DNA of 64,000 bases from Sphingobium boeckii (GCF_014199215.1 NZ_JACIJC010000004.1:124001-188000); one strand, 5' to 3'; shown: positions 43,208 through 52,592, counted from the stretch's first letter. Numbers and translations: made by a program. The notes: generated from the sequence alone by a model not told the origin.

Positions 43208-44190
43208 TGGATATTCTCATGAAACCCGCCCCCTTCGCCTTGCTCGCCGATCTTGCCAGCGATCCGGTCAATGGCTGGAGCATCGGCAGTTTCGGCGCGA
43301 TCGGCGAATTCGTGCGCGATGCGGATGAGCCGGTGACGATCGCGCGCAAAGTCGATGCCATCACGGTGGTCACGGCGCGCGGTGCGATGCGGATCAAGCC
43401 CCTGGTGCCGCTGCAGGCGATCGCGTGGGACAGCCTTGCCGCTGACGGCGAAAGCTGGGGCCATGCCCTGGCATTTTGCGTGGCGCGGCCCGCAACGCCC
43501 AACCGCGTGATCATATCGCTCGGCCCAGACCGCAAGGCCATCCGCAAGGAGGATCGCGGCGCGGCCATGTTCGATCTGGGCGTCGCCGCAGGTGCGGTCC
43601 ATATGTGCCTGCGCACGCGCGATGCCGCATTGATCGCTGCGCTTGATGCCGCGCAGGGCAATGCGCTGCTCGATACGCCGGGCATCATGGCCGAAGTGCT
43701 GCGCGCCCAGCCCCATCGCGTGATGCTCTCCCCGGCCGGACGGATCGAGGTGTTCCAGCCGATCCCGCCGGCGGACGGCAAATCGCCCGAAGGCCCGCAC
43801 ACGCATCTGCTGCCCAAGTTGATCGCGAAGGACCGCACGCATTCATCGAACACGCCATTGCCCGATGGCCTGCAATCGGCGCTGACCGCCCATCCGCGCT
43901 CTCCATGGCGTACGATGCTGGGGGAGCGTTATCCATTCGATCCTTCGATCGACGCCGTATTTCAGCCGCTGCTCGCCACTTACGGCCTGCCCGAAGATAT
44001 GGCGGTCCATGCCGCGATTACCGGCGCGGTCGCCAAAGGACAGACCCCCACATGGCCCGAAACCCGCCGTGGTCGCACCAAGGCCCGCATCGTCCTGCGC
44101 CGCCTCGCCGCGACCGGCGTCGACGTGCAGTCCCTGCGCGCACTGCATGATCGCGCGCCTTTAGAAATCGAAGAAGGAGAAGAGCCTTGA
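43207..44190 (+). CDS. Uncharacterised protein in the B12 operon
   Basis: 327 residues from the ATG at 43207, sharing a base with the btuD1 stop; a TTG one codon earlier is possible. No signal peptide or membrane helix is seen. Recognisable blocks are GWSIGSFGAIGEFVRDADEP (about 22-41), MFDLGVAAGAVHMCLRTRD (about 120) and PEGPHTHLLPKLI (about 197), the last with two histidines that could bind metal. I cannot place it in a named family. It is translationally coupled between btuD1 and cobW, which argues for a role in cobalt or cobalamin metabolism. Confidence 0.75.
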   Translation: MDILMKPAPFALLADLASDPVNGWSIGSFGAIGEFVRDADEPVTIARKVDAITVVTARGAMRIKPLVPLQAIAWDSLAADGESWGHALAFCVARPATPNRVIISLGPDRKAIRKEDRGAAMFDLGVAAGAVHMCLRTRDAALIAALDAAQGNALLDTPGIMAEVLRAQPHRVMLSPAGRIEVFQPIPPADGKSPEGPHTHLLPKLIAKDRTHSSNTPLPDGLQSALTAHPRSPWRTMLGERYPFDPSIDAVFQPLLATYGLPEDMAVHAAITGAVAKGQTPTWPETRRGRTKARIVLRRLAATGVDVQSLRALHDRAPLEIEEGEEP

Positions 44191-45233
44191 GCAAGATCCC
44201 CACCACGGTCATCACCGGCTTTCTCGGCGCAGGGAAGACGACGCTGATCCGGCACCTCCTGCAAAATGCCAAGGGTCGCCGGCTGGCGCTGATCGTCAAC
44301 GAATTCGGTGATGTCGGCGTCGATGGTGCCTTGCTCAAGGGCTGCAACGATCAGGCCTGCCCGGAGGAGGATATCGTCGAACTGGCCAATGGCTGCATCT
44401 GCTGCACCGTGGCGGACGATTTTCTGCCGACCATGATGAAGTTGCTCGATCGCCCCAATCCACCCGAACATATCATTATCGAGACCAGCGGCCTCGCATT
44501 GCCCAAGCCGCTGGTGAAGGCGTTCCAATGGCCTGAAATCCGCACGCGCTCCACCGTGGACGGCGTCATCGCGCTGATCGATGCCGACGCGGTCGCCGCC
44601 GGGCGCTTCGCCACGGACGAGGCCGCGCTGGCGCTGGCGCGTGCTGCCGATCCCTCGCTGGATCACGATAGCCCGCTGGAGGAACTCTATGAGGATCAAC
44701 TGGCCTGCGCCGATCTGCTGATCCTCAACAAAGCCGATCTGGTGGATGTCGAGGCATTGATGCGGATCGAGGGCGACATCGCCGGGCATATTCGCAAAGG
44801 CGTGAAGATCGTCCGCGCGGATCATGGCGCGGTGGATGCCAGCGTGTTGCTCGGCCTGTTCGCGGGTGCCGAAGATGATCTGGAGGCCCGCCCCTCCCAT
44901 CATGATCAAGACGCGGATCACGATCATGACGATTTCGACAGTTTCGTGGTCAAGGCCGGCGAGATGGAAAGCGTCGAACCGCTGCTTGTGGCGATGTCCC
45001 ATGTCATTGCCGCGCACGATATCCTGCGGATCAAGGGCATGATCGCGGTGCATGGCAAGGCCGCCCGTATGGTGATCCAGGCCGTCGGCCCCCGCATCCA
45101 GCATTATTTCGATCGTCCCTGGGGGGCGGACGAGGCGCGGGTGTCGCAATTGGTGATCATCGGCCAGACGGGGCTGGATAAGGCCGCGATCGAAGCCTCC
45201 ATCAAAGGCGCAATGAGCATCGGCGCGCGCTGA
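44187..45233 (+). CDS. cobW: CobW, GTPase metallochaperone
   Basis: 348 residues from a TTG with a good AAGGAGA site, overlapping the previous stop. P-loop TGFLGAGKTTLIRHLL, the metal-binding NGCICC motif, the GTPase NKAD motif (LILNKADLVD) and a His/Asp-rich stretch SHHDQDADHDHDD before the CobW C-terminal domain are all present. It probably supplies cobalt to CobN, the next gene. Confidence 0.95.
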   Translation: MSKIPTTVITGFLGAGKTTLIRHLLQNAKGRRLALIVNEFGDVGVDGALLKGCNDQACPEEDIVELANGCICCTVADDFLPTMMKLLDRPNPPEHIIIETSGLALPKPLVKAFQWPEIRTRSTVDGVIALIDADAVAAGRFATDEAALALARAADPSLDHDSPLEELYEDQLACADLLILNKADLVDVEALMRIEGDIAGHIRKGVKIVRADHGAVDASVLLGLFAGAEDDLEARPSHHDQDADHDHDDFDSFVVKAGEMESVEPLLVAMSHVIAAHDILRIKGMIAVHGKAARMVIQAVGPRIQHYFDRPWGADEARVSQLVIIGQTGLDKAAIEASIKGAMSIGAR

Positions 45234-48200
45234 TGCACCTGCTGGCCGCCACGCCCGGCACGATCTCCAATGGCGACGAGGCGATCGACCTCGCCCAATC
45301 GCCCGGCGACATCGTGTTCCTCACGGTGGCGGACAGCGAATTGGCGTGCTTCGCGCGGGCGGCGGAAAGGCTGGGGGATGATGCACCCCTCATCCGGCTG
45401 GCGAACCTGCTTCAACTCAAGCATCCCTATTCGGTCGATCTCTATGTCGAAAAGGTGATCGCCCATGCCAAATTCGTGTGCGTCGTCTTGCTCGGCGGCA
45501 AGGCCTATTGGCCCTATGGCATAGACGAAATCGCCCGCGTGGTGCGCGCGCATGGCATCGCCTTCGCCGCCATCGCGGACGGACGCGAAGCCGATCCGGC
45601 GCTGGATCAGGCATCCACCTTGCCAGCCGAAACCTGCGAGCGGCTGCGCGACTATCTGCGGCAGGGCGGGATCGCCAATGCGACCAGCTTCCTGCGCACC
45701 GCCGCGCGCATGATCGGCAAGGATGCGGGTCTGCCCGACGATCCCGTGCCAGTGGCGGATGCAGGGATTTACCTGCCGGGGATCGAGCGCCCTTCGCTCG
45801 ACGATGCGCGCACCGATTGGATCGAGGGGCAACCCGTGGCGCTGTTCGTATTCTACCGCGCATTGATGATCGCCGGCACGCTGGGTGCCGTGGACGCGAT
45901 GACCGATGCGCTGCGGGCGGAGGGCGTCAATGTGCTCGCCGTGCATGTCCGCGCGCTGCGGGAGCCGTTTGCGGCAGACTGGCTGCGCGGCGTGATTGAC
46001 GCAGCGAAGCCCGATGTGATCCTGAATGCCACCTCCTTCGCCGCATCCTCGCCCGGTGAAAACCGGACCCAAAGCGTATTGGAAGCCGCCGATTGCCCGA
46101 TCTTGCAGACGGTGTTCGCGGGTGTGGAAGAGGCCAATTGGGCCGAAAGCGCGCGCGGCCTGGGCCCGCGCGATCTGGCGATGAACGTGGCGCTGCCCGA
46201 AGTGGACGGGCGACTTTTCACCCGTGCGGTCGCGTTCAAGGCCGCGGAGCGGTTCGACACGCGGACAGAATGCGGGATCGTCGTCCCCAAGGTCGCGCCG
46301 GATCGCGTGGCGTTCGTGGCCGCACTCGCCGCCAATTGGGCGCGACTCCGGCGCACGGACGTTGCGGATCGTCACGTTGCGCTGGTGCTGGCGAACTACC
46401 CCAATCGCGACGGCCGCATCGGCAATGGCGTGGGCCTGGACACCCCCGCCAGCGCCGCTGCGATCCTGGCGACGCTGGCCGGGGCGGGCTATACGGTCGA
46501 GGACGCGCCCGCCGATGGTGCCGCGCTGATGAAGATCATGCTCGCGGGCGTGACCAATGCCGCTGGATCGGCCGATCGCCATGGCGAGATCGCGCTGCCG
46601 CTCGATGGCTATCGCGCCGCCTTCGCCACCTTGCCCGAAAAAGTGCGCGATACCGTGATCGCGCAATGGGGCAGCCCGCACACCGATCCTTTCGTGCGCG
46701 ATGACGCATTCCGCCTGCCCGTCCACCGCTTCGGCAACGTCGTGGTCGCAGTCCAGCCCTCACGCGGCTACAATATCGACGCCAAGGCGGCCTATCACGA
46801 TCCAGCCCTCGTCCCGCCGCATGGCTATCTTGCTTTCCATTTCTGGCTGAACCGGCATTTCGGTGCCCATGCGGTTGTTCATGTCGGCAAGCATGGCAAT
46901 CTGGAATGGCTGCCCGGCAAGGCGCTCGCGCTGTCCGCCACCTGCTATCCGGAAATCTGCGCCGGGCCATTGCCGCAGCTTTATCCCTTCATCGTCAATG
47001 ATCCGGGCGAAGGCACGCAGGCCAAGCGCCGGATCGGCGCGGCGATCGTCGATCATCTCACCCCGCCGCTCACCCGCGCAGAGAGCTATGGGCCGCTCAA
47101 GCAGCTTGAGGCCTTGGTAGACGAATATTATCTGGCGGCGGGGATGGATCCACGGCGGATCCATCATCTGAAAGCCCAGATTCTCGATCTGGCGCGCGCG
47201 CAGGGGCTTGATGCCGACGCGGGCGCGGCAGGCGATGGCGACGATGCGCTGGCGGCGCTCGACAATTATCTGTGCGAGCTGAAGGAAATGCAGATTCGCG
47301 ACGGTCTGCATATCTTCACGCAATCACCCGAGGGACGGCTGCGCACCGATCTCCTGATCGCGCTGACCCGCACACCGCGTGGCTATGATCATGCCGGACA
47401 GGGATCGCTGTTGCGCGCGCTGGCCGATGATCTCGCGCTGGATTTCGATCCACTCGATTGCGTGATGGGTGCGACCTGGGATGGGCCGAAGCCGGATGTG
47501 CTGGCAGCCGTAACGGATGATCTCTGGCGGACATATGGCGACACGATCGAGCGGCTGGAGTTGCTGGCGATCGGGTTGGTCGATTCAGCGCATGACGGTT
47601 TGGGGGAAAAGAGCGCCGCCGTGCTCCACACGATCCAAAACGATCTGTCCCGCCGCGTCCAAGCCTGCGGTCCCGCCGAAAAGGCGGCACTTCTCGCCGG
47701 GCTCGACGGCCGCTTCATCCTCCCCGGCCCCTCCGGCGCGCCCACCCGCGGCCGGCCCGACGTGCTTCCCACCGGCCGCAATTTCTATTCGGTGGACACC
47801 CGCTCCGTTCCCACGGCGACCGCCTGGGATCTGGGGCAACGCTCCGCGCAATTGCTGGTCGATGACTATTTCCAGCGTGAGGGCGACTATCCCAAGGCGA
47901 TGGCGCTGTCGGCCTGGGGCACAGCCAACATGCGCACCGGCGGCGACGATATCGCGCAGGCACTGGCGCTGATGGGGGTGCGCCCGCGCTGGGATTTCAC
48001 CTCCGGCCGGGTGATCGGTTTCGAGGTGATGAAGCCGGTGGAAGTGGGCCGCCCACGCGTGGACGTCACCTTTCGCGTCTCCGGCTTTTTCCGCGACGCC
48101 TTTCCCGAACAGATCGATCTGATCGATTCCGCCGCCCGCGCCGTCATGGCTCTGGACGAGCCGGAAGAGGACAATCCCGCCGCCGCGCGCCATCGCCGCG

Positions 48201-48952
48201 AAACTGCGCAAATGGTTGATCAGGGCGTGGATGCGACATCCGCCGCCCGCCGCGCCGGGCACCGCGTCTTCGGATCGAAGCCCGGAGCTTATGGAGCGGG
48301 GCTTCAGGCGATGATCGACGAGAAGATCTGGCACGATCGCGCCGATCTGGCGAATGTCTATCTGGATTGGGGCGGCCATGCCTATGGCGCGGGCGTGGAG
48401 GGGGACCATGAGCGCGCCCTGTTTGCCGCGCGGCTGACGCAGGCTGATGCGGTGGTGCAAAATCAGGACAATCGCGAACATGATCTGCTCGACAGCGATG
48501 ATTATTATCAGTTCGAAGGCGGCATAGCGGCGGCGGTCGAGCACCTCTCCGGCAAGCGGCCGCGTGCCTATCACAATGATCACAGTCGCCCCGAGCGCCC
48601 GGTGATCCGCACGCTGGAGGATGAGATCGGCCGCGTCGTCCGTGCGCGCGTCACCAATCCCAAATGGATCGCGGGCGTGATGCGCCATGGCTATAAGGGC
48701 GCGTTCGAGATCGCGGCTTCGGTCGATTATCTCTTCGCCTTCGCCGCCACGACCCATGCTGTCCGCGATCATCATTTCGATGCGGTCTATGCCGCGTTCA
48801 TCGAGGATGATGCCGTGCGCGCCTTCATGGCCGAAGCCAATCCCGCCGCTTTGCGCGAAACCGCGGCCCGGCTGGCCGAGGCACTGGAGCGCGGCCTATG
48901 GAAACCCAGATCGAACAGCGCGGGCGTGATGCTCGCCGAATTGCAGGAGTGA
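45233..48952 (+). CDS. cobN: CobN, cobaltochelatase large subunit
   Basis: 1239 residues, the normal size. Conserved CobN/magnesium chelatase H-type segments include HVGKHGNLEWLPGKALALSA, VNDPGEGTQAKRRIGAAIVD and the C-terminal KWIAGVMRHGYKGAFEIAAS. In the aerobic pathway it inserts cobalt into hydrogenobyrinate a,c-diamide with the AAA+ partners CobS and CobT, which are not in this window. The ATG overlaps the cobW stop. Confidence 0.96.
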   Translation: MHLLAATPGTISNGDEAIDLAQSPGDIVFLTVADSELACFARAAERLGDDAPLIRLANLLQLKHPYSVDLYVEKVIAHAKFVCVVLLGGKAYWPYGIDEIARVVRAHGIAFAAIADGREADPALDQASTLPAETCERLRDYLRQGGIANATSFLRTAARMIGKDAGLPDDPVPVADAGIYLPGIERPSLDDARTDWIEGQPVALFVFYRALMIAGTLGAVDAMTDALRAEGVNVLAVHVRALREPFAADWLRGVIDAAKPDVILNATSFAASSPGENRTQSVLEAADCPILQTVFAGVEEANWAESARGLGPRDLAMNVALPEVDGRLFTRAVAFKAAERFDTRTECGIVVPKVAPDRVAFVAALAANWARLRRTDVADRHVALVLANYPNRDGRIGNGVGLDTPASAAAILATLAGAGYTVEDAPADGAALMKIMLAGVTNAAGSADRHGEIALPLDGYRAAFATLPEKVRDTVIAQWGSPHTDPFVRDDAFRLPVHRFGNVVVAVQPSRGYNIDAKAAYHDPALVPPHGYLAFHFWLNRHFGAHAVVHVGKHGNLEWLPGKALALSATCYPEICAGPLPQLYPFIVNDPGEGTQAKRRIGAAIVDHLTPPLTRAESYGPLKQLEALVDEYYLAAGMDPRRIHHLKAQILDLARAQGLDADAGAAGDGDDALAALDNYLCELKEMQIRDGLHIFTQSPEGRLRTDLLIALTRTPRGYDHAGQGSLLRALADDLALDFDPLDCVMGATWDGPKPDVLAAVTDDLWRTYGDTIERLELLAIGLVDSAHDGLGEKSAAVLHTIQNDLSRRVQACGPAEKAALLAGLDGRFILPGPSGAPTRGRPDVLPTGRNFYSVDTRSVPTATAWDLGQRSAQLLVDDYFQREGDYPKAMALSAWGTANMRTGGDDIAQALALMGVRPRWDFTSGRVIGFEVMKPVEVGRPRVDVTFRVSGFFRDAFPEQIDLIDSAARAVMALDEPEEDNPAAARHRRETAQMVDQGVDATSAARRAGHRVFGSKPGAYGAGLQAMIDEKIWHDRADLANVYLDWGGHAYGAGVEGDHERALFAARLTQADAVVQNQDNREHDLLDSDDYYQFEGGIAAAVEHLSGKRPRAYHNDHSRPERPVIRTLEDEIGRVVRARVTNPKWIAGVMRHGYKGAFEIAASVDYLFAFAATTHAVRDHHFDAVYAAFIEDDAVRAFMAEANPAALRETAARLAEALERGLWKPRSNSAGVMLAELQE

Positions 48953-48957
48953 ACAGC

Positions 48958-49620
48958 GTGGACGACACCCGCCAGGTTGACGATGTTGCTACGGGCGATG
49001 CCCGCCAAGTTGATGCTGTTGTTACGGGCGATGCCCGTCACAATGAGAAGATGAAGAAAAAGCAGGAATCGCGCGAGAAGATCATGGCGGGCAAGACCCG
49101 CGAAAAGGGTCTGCTCATCGTCCATACCGGCAAGGGCAAGGGCAAGACGTCCGCCGCGCTCGGCATGGTCGTGCGCGCGATCGGGCATGGCATGAAAGTG
49201 GGCGTCGTCCAGTTTGTGAAAGGCGCGATGACCACGGGCGAGAAAGTGGTGTTCGACGCCTTTCCCGACAATGTGGAGTTCAAGCCCATGGGCGAAGGCT
49301 TCACCTGGGATACGCAAGACCGCGCGCGCGATGTCGCGGTGGCGCGCGAAGCCTGGGAAGAGGTGAAACGCATGATCGCCGATCCCGGCTATCACATGGT
49401 ACTGGCCGACGAGCTGAACATCGTGCTGCGCTATGATTATCTGCCGCTGGACGAAGTGCTCGAAGTTTTCGCCGCCAAGGATGCGATGAAGCATGTGATC
49501 GTCACCGGCCGGAACGCGCCCGACGCCTTGATGGAGGCGGCGGATCTCGTGACGGAAATGACGATGATCAAGCATCCGTTCCGTTCGGGTGTAAAGGCGC
49601 AGGCGGGGATCGAGTTTTGA
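48958..49620 (+). CDS. cobO: CobO, corrinoid adenosyltransferase
   Basis: 220 residues from the GTG at 48958 with GGAG 8 nt upstream; a GTG overlapping the cobN stop is an alternative. The ATP-binding loop is HTGKGKGKTSAALGMVVRAI, and later blocks are MVLADELNIVLRYDYL and HVIVTGRNAPDALMEAADLV. The usual family start (RHNEKMKKK) is preceded by about 27 residues that contain a tandem 11-residue repeat. CobO adenosylates cobyrinate or cobinamide. Confidence 0.94.
   Translation: MDDTRQVDDVATGDARQVDAVVTGDARHNEKMKKKQESREKIMAGKTREKGLLIVHTGKGKGKTSAALGMVVRAIGHGMKVGVVQFVKGAMTTGEKVVFDAFPDNVEFKPMGEGFTWDTQDRARDVAVAREAWEEVKRMIADPGYHMVLADELNIVLRYDYLPLDEVLEVFAAKDAMKHVIVTGRNAPDALMEAADLVTEMTMIKHPFRSGVKAQAGIEF
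48968..49033 (+). repeat. Tandem 33-nt repeat in cobO 5' region
   Basis: Two adjacent 33-nt units (48968-49000 and 49001-49033) differ at four positions and keep frame. They encode TRQVDDVATGD and ARQVDAVVTGD; a third partial unit (ARHNEK) joins the conserved CobO sequence. Confidence 0.85.
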
Positions 49621-49640
49621 GACTGGATCTCCTCAGGCTT

Positions 49641-49711
49641 GTTTGTCCCGAGCGCAGTCGAGGGCCGTCTGTCGCGTCACCACGTCCCTCGACTAGGCTC
49701 GGGACAAACGG
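49641..49711. repeat. Palindromic repeat, family A copy 2
   Basis: Inverted repeat with left arm GTTTGTCCCGAGCGCAGTCG and right arm CGACTAGGCTCGGGACAAAC. It shares the arm sequence of 12582-12655. It lies between the convergent genes cobO and btuF2, 11 nt before the btuF2 stop. Confidence 0.85.
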
Positions 49712-49721
49712 CTTTCGGAGG

Positions 49722-50558
49722 CTATCTCGCCCTCAATTGCGCAGACAAACTCTTCGCCGCACGCACGTAGGATGGCCCGCCGCATACCGTCCACGCCTGC
49801 GGCAATTTCAGTCGCGGGATATCGGCCAGTGCCGGATGATGCAGCATCTCCGTGCCCTGGTCGGTCACGCTGTCGGTCGCGCTTTCTACGATCAGATAAT
49901 CCGGCCGCGCCATCACCATCTGCTCCACGCTCAGGCGCGACAAGGCCGGCAAGCCCAAGACGCCCGCCAGATTGCGCAGACCGAGCCGCTGCATCAGATC
50001 ATCGATCAGCGTGCCCGTGCCGGTCAGATAGCCGCGTCGCTGATAATAAGCCGCGATCGGCCGTCCGGAAACTTTCGGAATCGCGGCAAGTTCGGCATTC
50101 ATCGTGCGGATCATCGCCACGCCGCGTTCGGGATGGCCCACGGCGTCCGCCACCTGCCGGATCTGCGTGATGATCGCGTCATAGCTCTCCGCCGACGGCA
50201 GTTCGAGGATTTGGTAATGCTGTCCTTTCAGCGCCGCCATCGTGCCGCTCCTACGCCCTGGGCTGGCCAGAATGAGATCGGGATTAAGCGCCAGCACATC
50301 CTCGGCGCTGCCCCGCGAGGTGCGGATATTGCCTGCGCGCGCGGCCTCGGCGGACATCGCAGTATCGCGCGCGAACCGGGTGAGCGCCGCGATCTGGCTG
50401 CGGTCCGCCAGCGCCAGCAAAAGCTGGTCCGCGCACAGATTGAGCGACACGATCCGCTTGGGTGGAGCCGCGGCCACAGGGCCGGGCAGGCACAGCATCA
50501 CCATCAGGCAGGATCGGAGAATTACTTTGCGCACGGGCTTCTCAATCGGCAGGGTCAT
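49722..50558 (-). CDS. btuF: BtuF2-like cobalamin-binding periplasmic protein
   Basis: 278 residues from the ATG at 50558 (one at 50570 is possible). A signal peptide ending GPVAAAPPK is followed by RIVSLNLCADQLLLALADRS and LNPDLILASPGRRSGTMAAL, the BtuF-type fold. It is divergent from btuC2, in contrast to btuF1, which is in line with its permease. The ligand is inferred from context. Confidence 0.85.
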   Translation of the reverse strand: MTLPIEKPVRKVILRSCLMVMLCLPGPVAAAPPKRIVSLNLCADQLLLALADRSQIAALTRFARDTAMSAEAARAGNIRTSRGSAEDVLALNPDLILASPGRRSGTMAALKGQHYQILELPSAESYDAIITQIRQVADAVGHPERGVAMIRTMNAELAAIPKVSGRPIAAYYQRRGYLTGTGTLIDDLMQRLGLRNLAGVLGLPALSRLSVEQMVMARPDYLIVESATDSVTDQGTEMLHHPALADIPRLKLPQAWTVCGGPSYVRAAKSLSAQLRAR

Positions 50559-50568
50559 CGCTAGGCCC

Positions 50569-51630
50569 ATGACCTCAACGCCTCCGGGACACAAGCGTGA
50601 CGGGGCGGACCGATCCAAACGAGGTCTTGCCGTGCGAACATTTTCTGCCCGATCGTTGCTGATCGGCGCGCTGATCCTGGCCTGTGTCGTCGCGGCCCTG
50701 TTGTCGATCTTCGTCGGCTCCGCGCCGCTCCCGTTCGCCCGCATGGCAGACGTGTTTACCGGCCATGGCGATCCGATCGCGCGCACCATCCTGATCGAAC
50801 TCCGCTTGCCCCGTGCACTGCTGGGCCTTTCGGTCGGCGCGATGCTGGGGACGGCGGGGGCAGCGCTGCAGGGCTATCTGCGCAATCCCCTGGCCGAACC
50901 ATCCGTTCTGGGTGCCTCCAATGCGGCCGCGCTCGGCGCGGTGATCGCGCTGTATTTCGGGTTCGCGCAATGGCATCCGGCGATCCTGCCGCTGATGGCC
51001 ATCGCCTTCGCCATAATCGCGCTCGTAATGCTCTTCGCGCTGGCCGGACATTCCGAGAGTCCGCTCACCTTGATCCTGGCCGGCATCGCCGTGGGGACAT
51101 TGGCGACCGCGGGGGTCAGCCTGGCGCTCAATCTTTCGCCCAATCCGTTTGCGGCGATGGAGATCACCACCTGGCTGCTGGGATCGCTGGAGGATCGCTC
51201 GTTCAGCCATGTGTGGATCGCATTGCCGTGCATCGCGATCGGCCTCATCCTGCTGCTATGGGACGGCCGCGCGCTCGATGCGCTGACCTTGGGCGAAGAC
51301 GGCGCGCGCGCGATGGGCTTCGATCTGGGCCGCATCCGGCTGCGGCTGCTGCTGGGTGTCGCGATCGGCGTGGGCGGCGCGGTGGCGGTATCGGGCGCGA
51401 TCGGCTTCGTCGGGTTAATCGTGCCGCATCTGATCCGCCCGCTGACCGATCGTTCGCCCTCGGCGGTGCTGCTGCCCTCCGCCATTGCGGGCGCAGCGCT
51501 GTTGACGCTCGCGGACGTGCTGGTACGGATCGTGCCGACCAGCAACGAATTGAAGCTGGGCGTGGTGATGGCGTTTCTCGGCGTCCCCGTCTTCCTCGTG
51601 CACCTCATGCGGGAGCGGCGGCTATGGTAA
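50569..51630 (+). CDS. btuC: BtuC2, cobalamin ABC transporter permease
   Basis: 353 residues from the ATG at 50569; a GTG at 50632 with a GAGG site would give 332 residues and is equally reasonable. FecCD motifs: ELRLPRALLGLSVGAMLGTA, LQGYLRNPLAEPSVLGASNA, VSGAIGFVGLIVPHLIRPLT. It pairs with btuD2, whose start overlaps its end. Confidence 0.92.
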   Translation: MTSTPPGHKRDGADRSKRGLAVRTFSARSLLIGALILACVVAALLSIFVGSAPLPFARMADVFTGHGDPIARTILIELRLPRALLGLSVGAMLGTAGAALQGYLRNPLAEPSVLGASNAAALGAVIALYFGFAQWHPAILPLMAIAFAIIALVMLFALAGHSESPLTLILAGIAVGTLATAGVSLALNLSPNPFAAMEITTWLLGSLEDRSFSHVWIALPCIAIGLILLLWDGRALDALTLGEDGARAMGFDLGRIRLRLLLGVAIGVGGAVAVSGAIGFVGLIVPHLIRPLTDRSPSAVLLPSAIAGAALLTLADVLVRIVPTSNELKLGVVMAFLGVPVFLVHLMRERRLW

Positions 51631-52394
51631 AGATCGCGATCGAAGGGCTGCATGTATCGCTCGGACGCAAGCCCGTGCTGCACGGCGTGGATGCTCAGAT
51701 GTACGGCGGCGTGGTGATCGGCGTGATCGGCCCCAATGGCGCGGGCAAATCCACGCTGGTGCGCGCGATGCTCGGTCTAATTCCCGTAACCGCCGGCAAA
51801 GTCTTGATCGACGGCGTGGCCGATATGCCGCGCAACCGGATGGCCAGGACCGTCGCCTATCTCCCGCAGGGGCAGACGCTGCACTGGCCGCTGACAGTGG
51901 AGCGATTGGTCGCGCTCGGTCGCTTGCCGCATCTGGCACCTTTCTCCCGAATTGCGGACGCCGACCATGATGCCATCGAACGCGCTATGGTGATGGCAGA
52001 CGTGGCCGGCCTGCGGGATCGCATCGCGACCGAGCTTTCGGGGGGCGAACGCGCCCGCGTGATGCTTGCCCGCGCGCTGGCCGTGGAGGCACCTGCGCTG
52101 GTGGTGGACGAGCCGCTGGCCTCGCTCGATCCCGGCCACCAGCTTGAGGTGATGGAATTGCTCAAAGCGCAGGCGGCGCGCGGCGCGCTTGTGATCGCGG
52201 TGCTGCACGATCTGACGATGGCGGCACGTTTCTGCGATCGGCTGATCCTTTTGAGCCAGGGCCGTGTCGCGGCTGAAGGTTCGCCTTCCGCTGTCCTCAC
52301 CCCCGATCGCCTCGCGCGGATCTATGGCATCACGGCATGGTTTGGCACCGGCGAAAACGCCTCCGTGATCGTTCCGCTGCACCGCAGCAGTTGA
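51624..52394 (+). CDS. btuD: BtuD2, cobalamin ABC transporter ATPase
   Basis: 256 residues from the ATG at 51624; a longer frame upstream lies in btuC2. Walker A GPNGAGKST, signature TELSGGERARVMLARAL, Walker B LVVDEPLASLD and H-loop AVLHDLTMAA are present. Riboswitch 2 starts 38 nt after its stop. Confidence 0.93.
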   Translation: MVKIAIEGLHVSLGRKPVLHGVDAQMYGGVVIGVIGPNGAGKSTLVRAMLGLIPVTAGKVLIDGVADMPRNRMARTVAYLPQGQTLHWPLTVERLVALGRLPHLAPFSRIADADHDAIERAMVMADVAGLRDRIATELSGGERARVMLARALAVEAPALVVDEPLASLDPGHQLEVMELLKAQAARGALVIAVLHDLTMAARFCDRLILLSQGRVAAEGSPSAVLTPDRLARIYGITAWFGTGENASVIVPLHRSS

Positions 52395-52432
52395 CGAACC
52401 CGCCCGACCGCGCCTAACGCGCCATCTGCAAC

Positions 52433-52592
52433 AGGTTCCCCGGAGACGGGGATGAAAATGGGAACGGGGTTCAAGACCCCGGCTGCCCCTGCAACTGTGA
52501 GCGGTGAGCCATCACGCCATATGCCATTGGGATTTCGGTCCTGAGAAGGCGGCGAGAACCGGCGTTGACCCGCAAGCCAGGAGACCTGCCCG
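52433..52592 (+). ncRNA. Adenosylcobalamin riboswitch 2
   Basis: Hallmarks are AGGTTCCCCGGAGACGGGGA with AAATGGGAAC, GGCTGCCCCTGCAACTGTGA GCGGTGAGCC, and the B12 box GCCAGGAGACCTGCC (52576-52590). It precedes btuB2, DUF1636 and the cobT-cobC-cobS genes. Confidence 0.95.

Noticed and set aside
45104-46726. 540-codon open frame on the minus strand
   Set aside because: Antisense to cobW/cobN; rich in R, H, G and A with no recognisable domain.
48968-49033. CRISPR-like array
   Set aside because: Only two adjacent coding units without spacers; it is an in-frame tandem repeat.
50242-50568. N-terminal extension of the btuC2 frame
   Set aside because: It overlaps btuF2 on the other strand; permease homology begins only after 50632.
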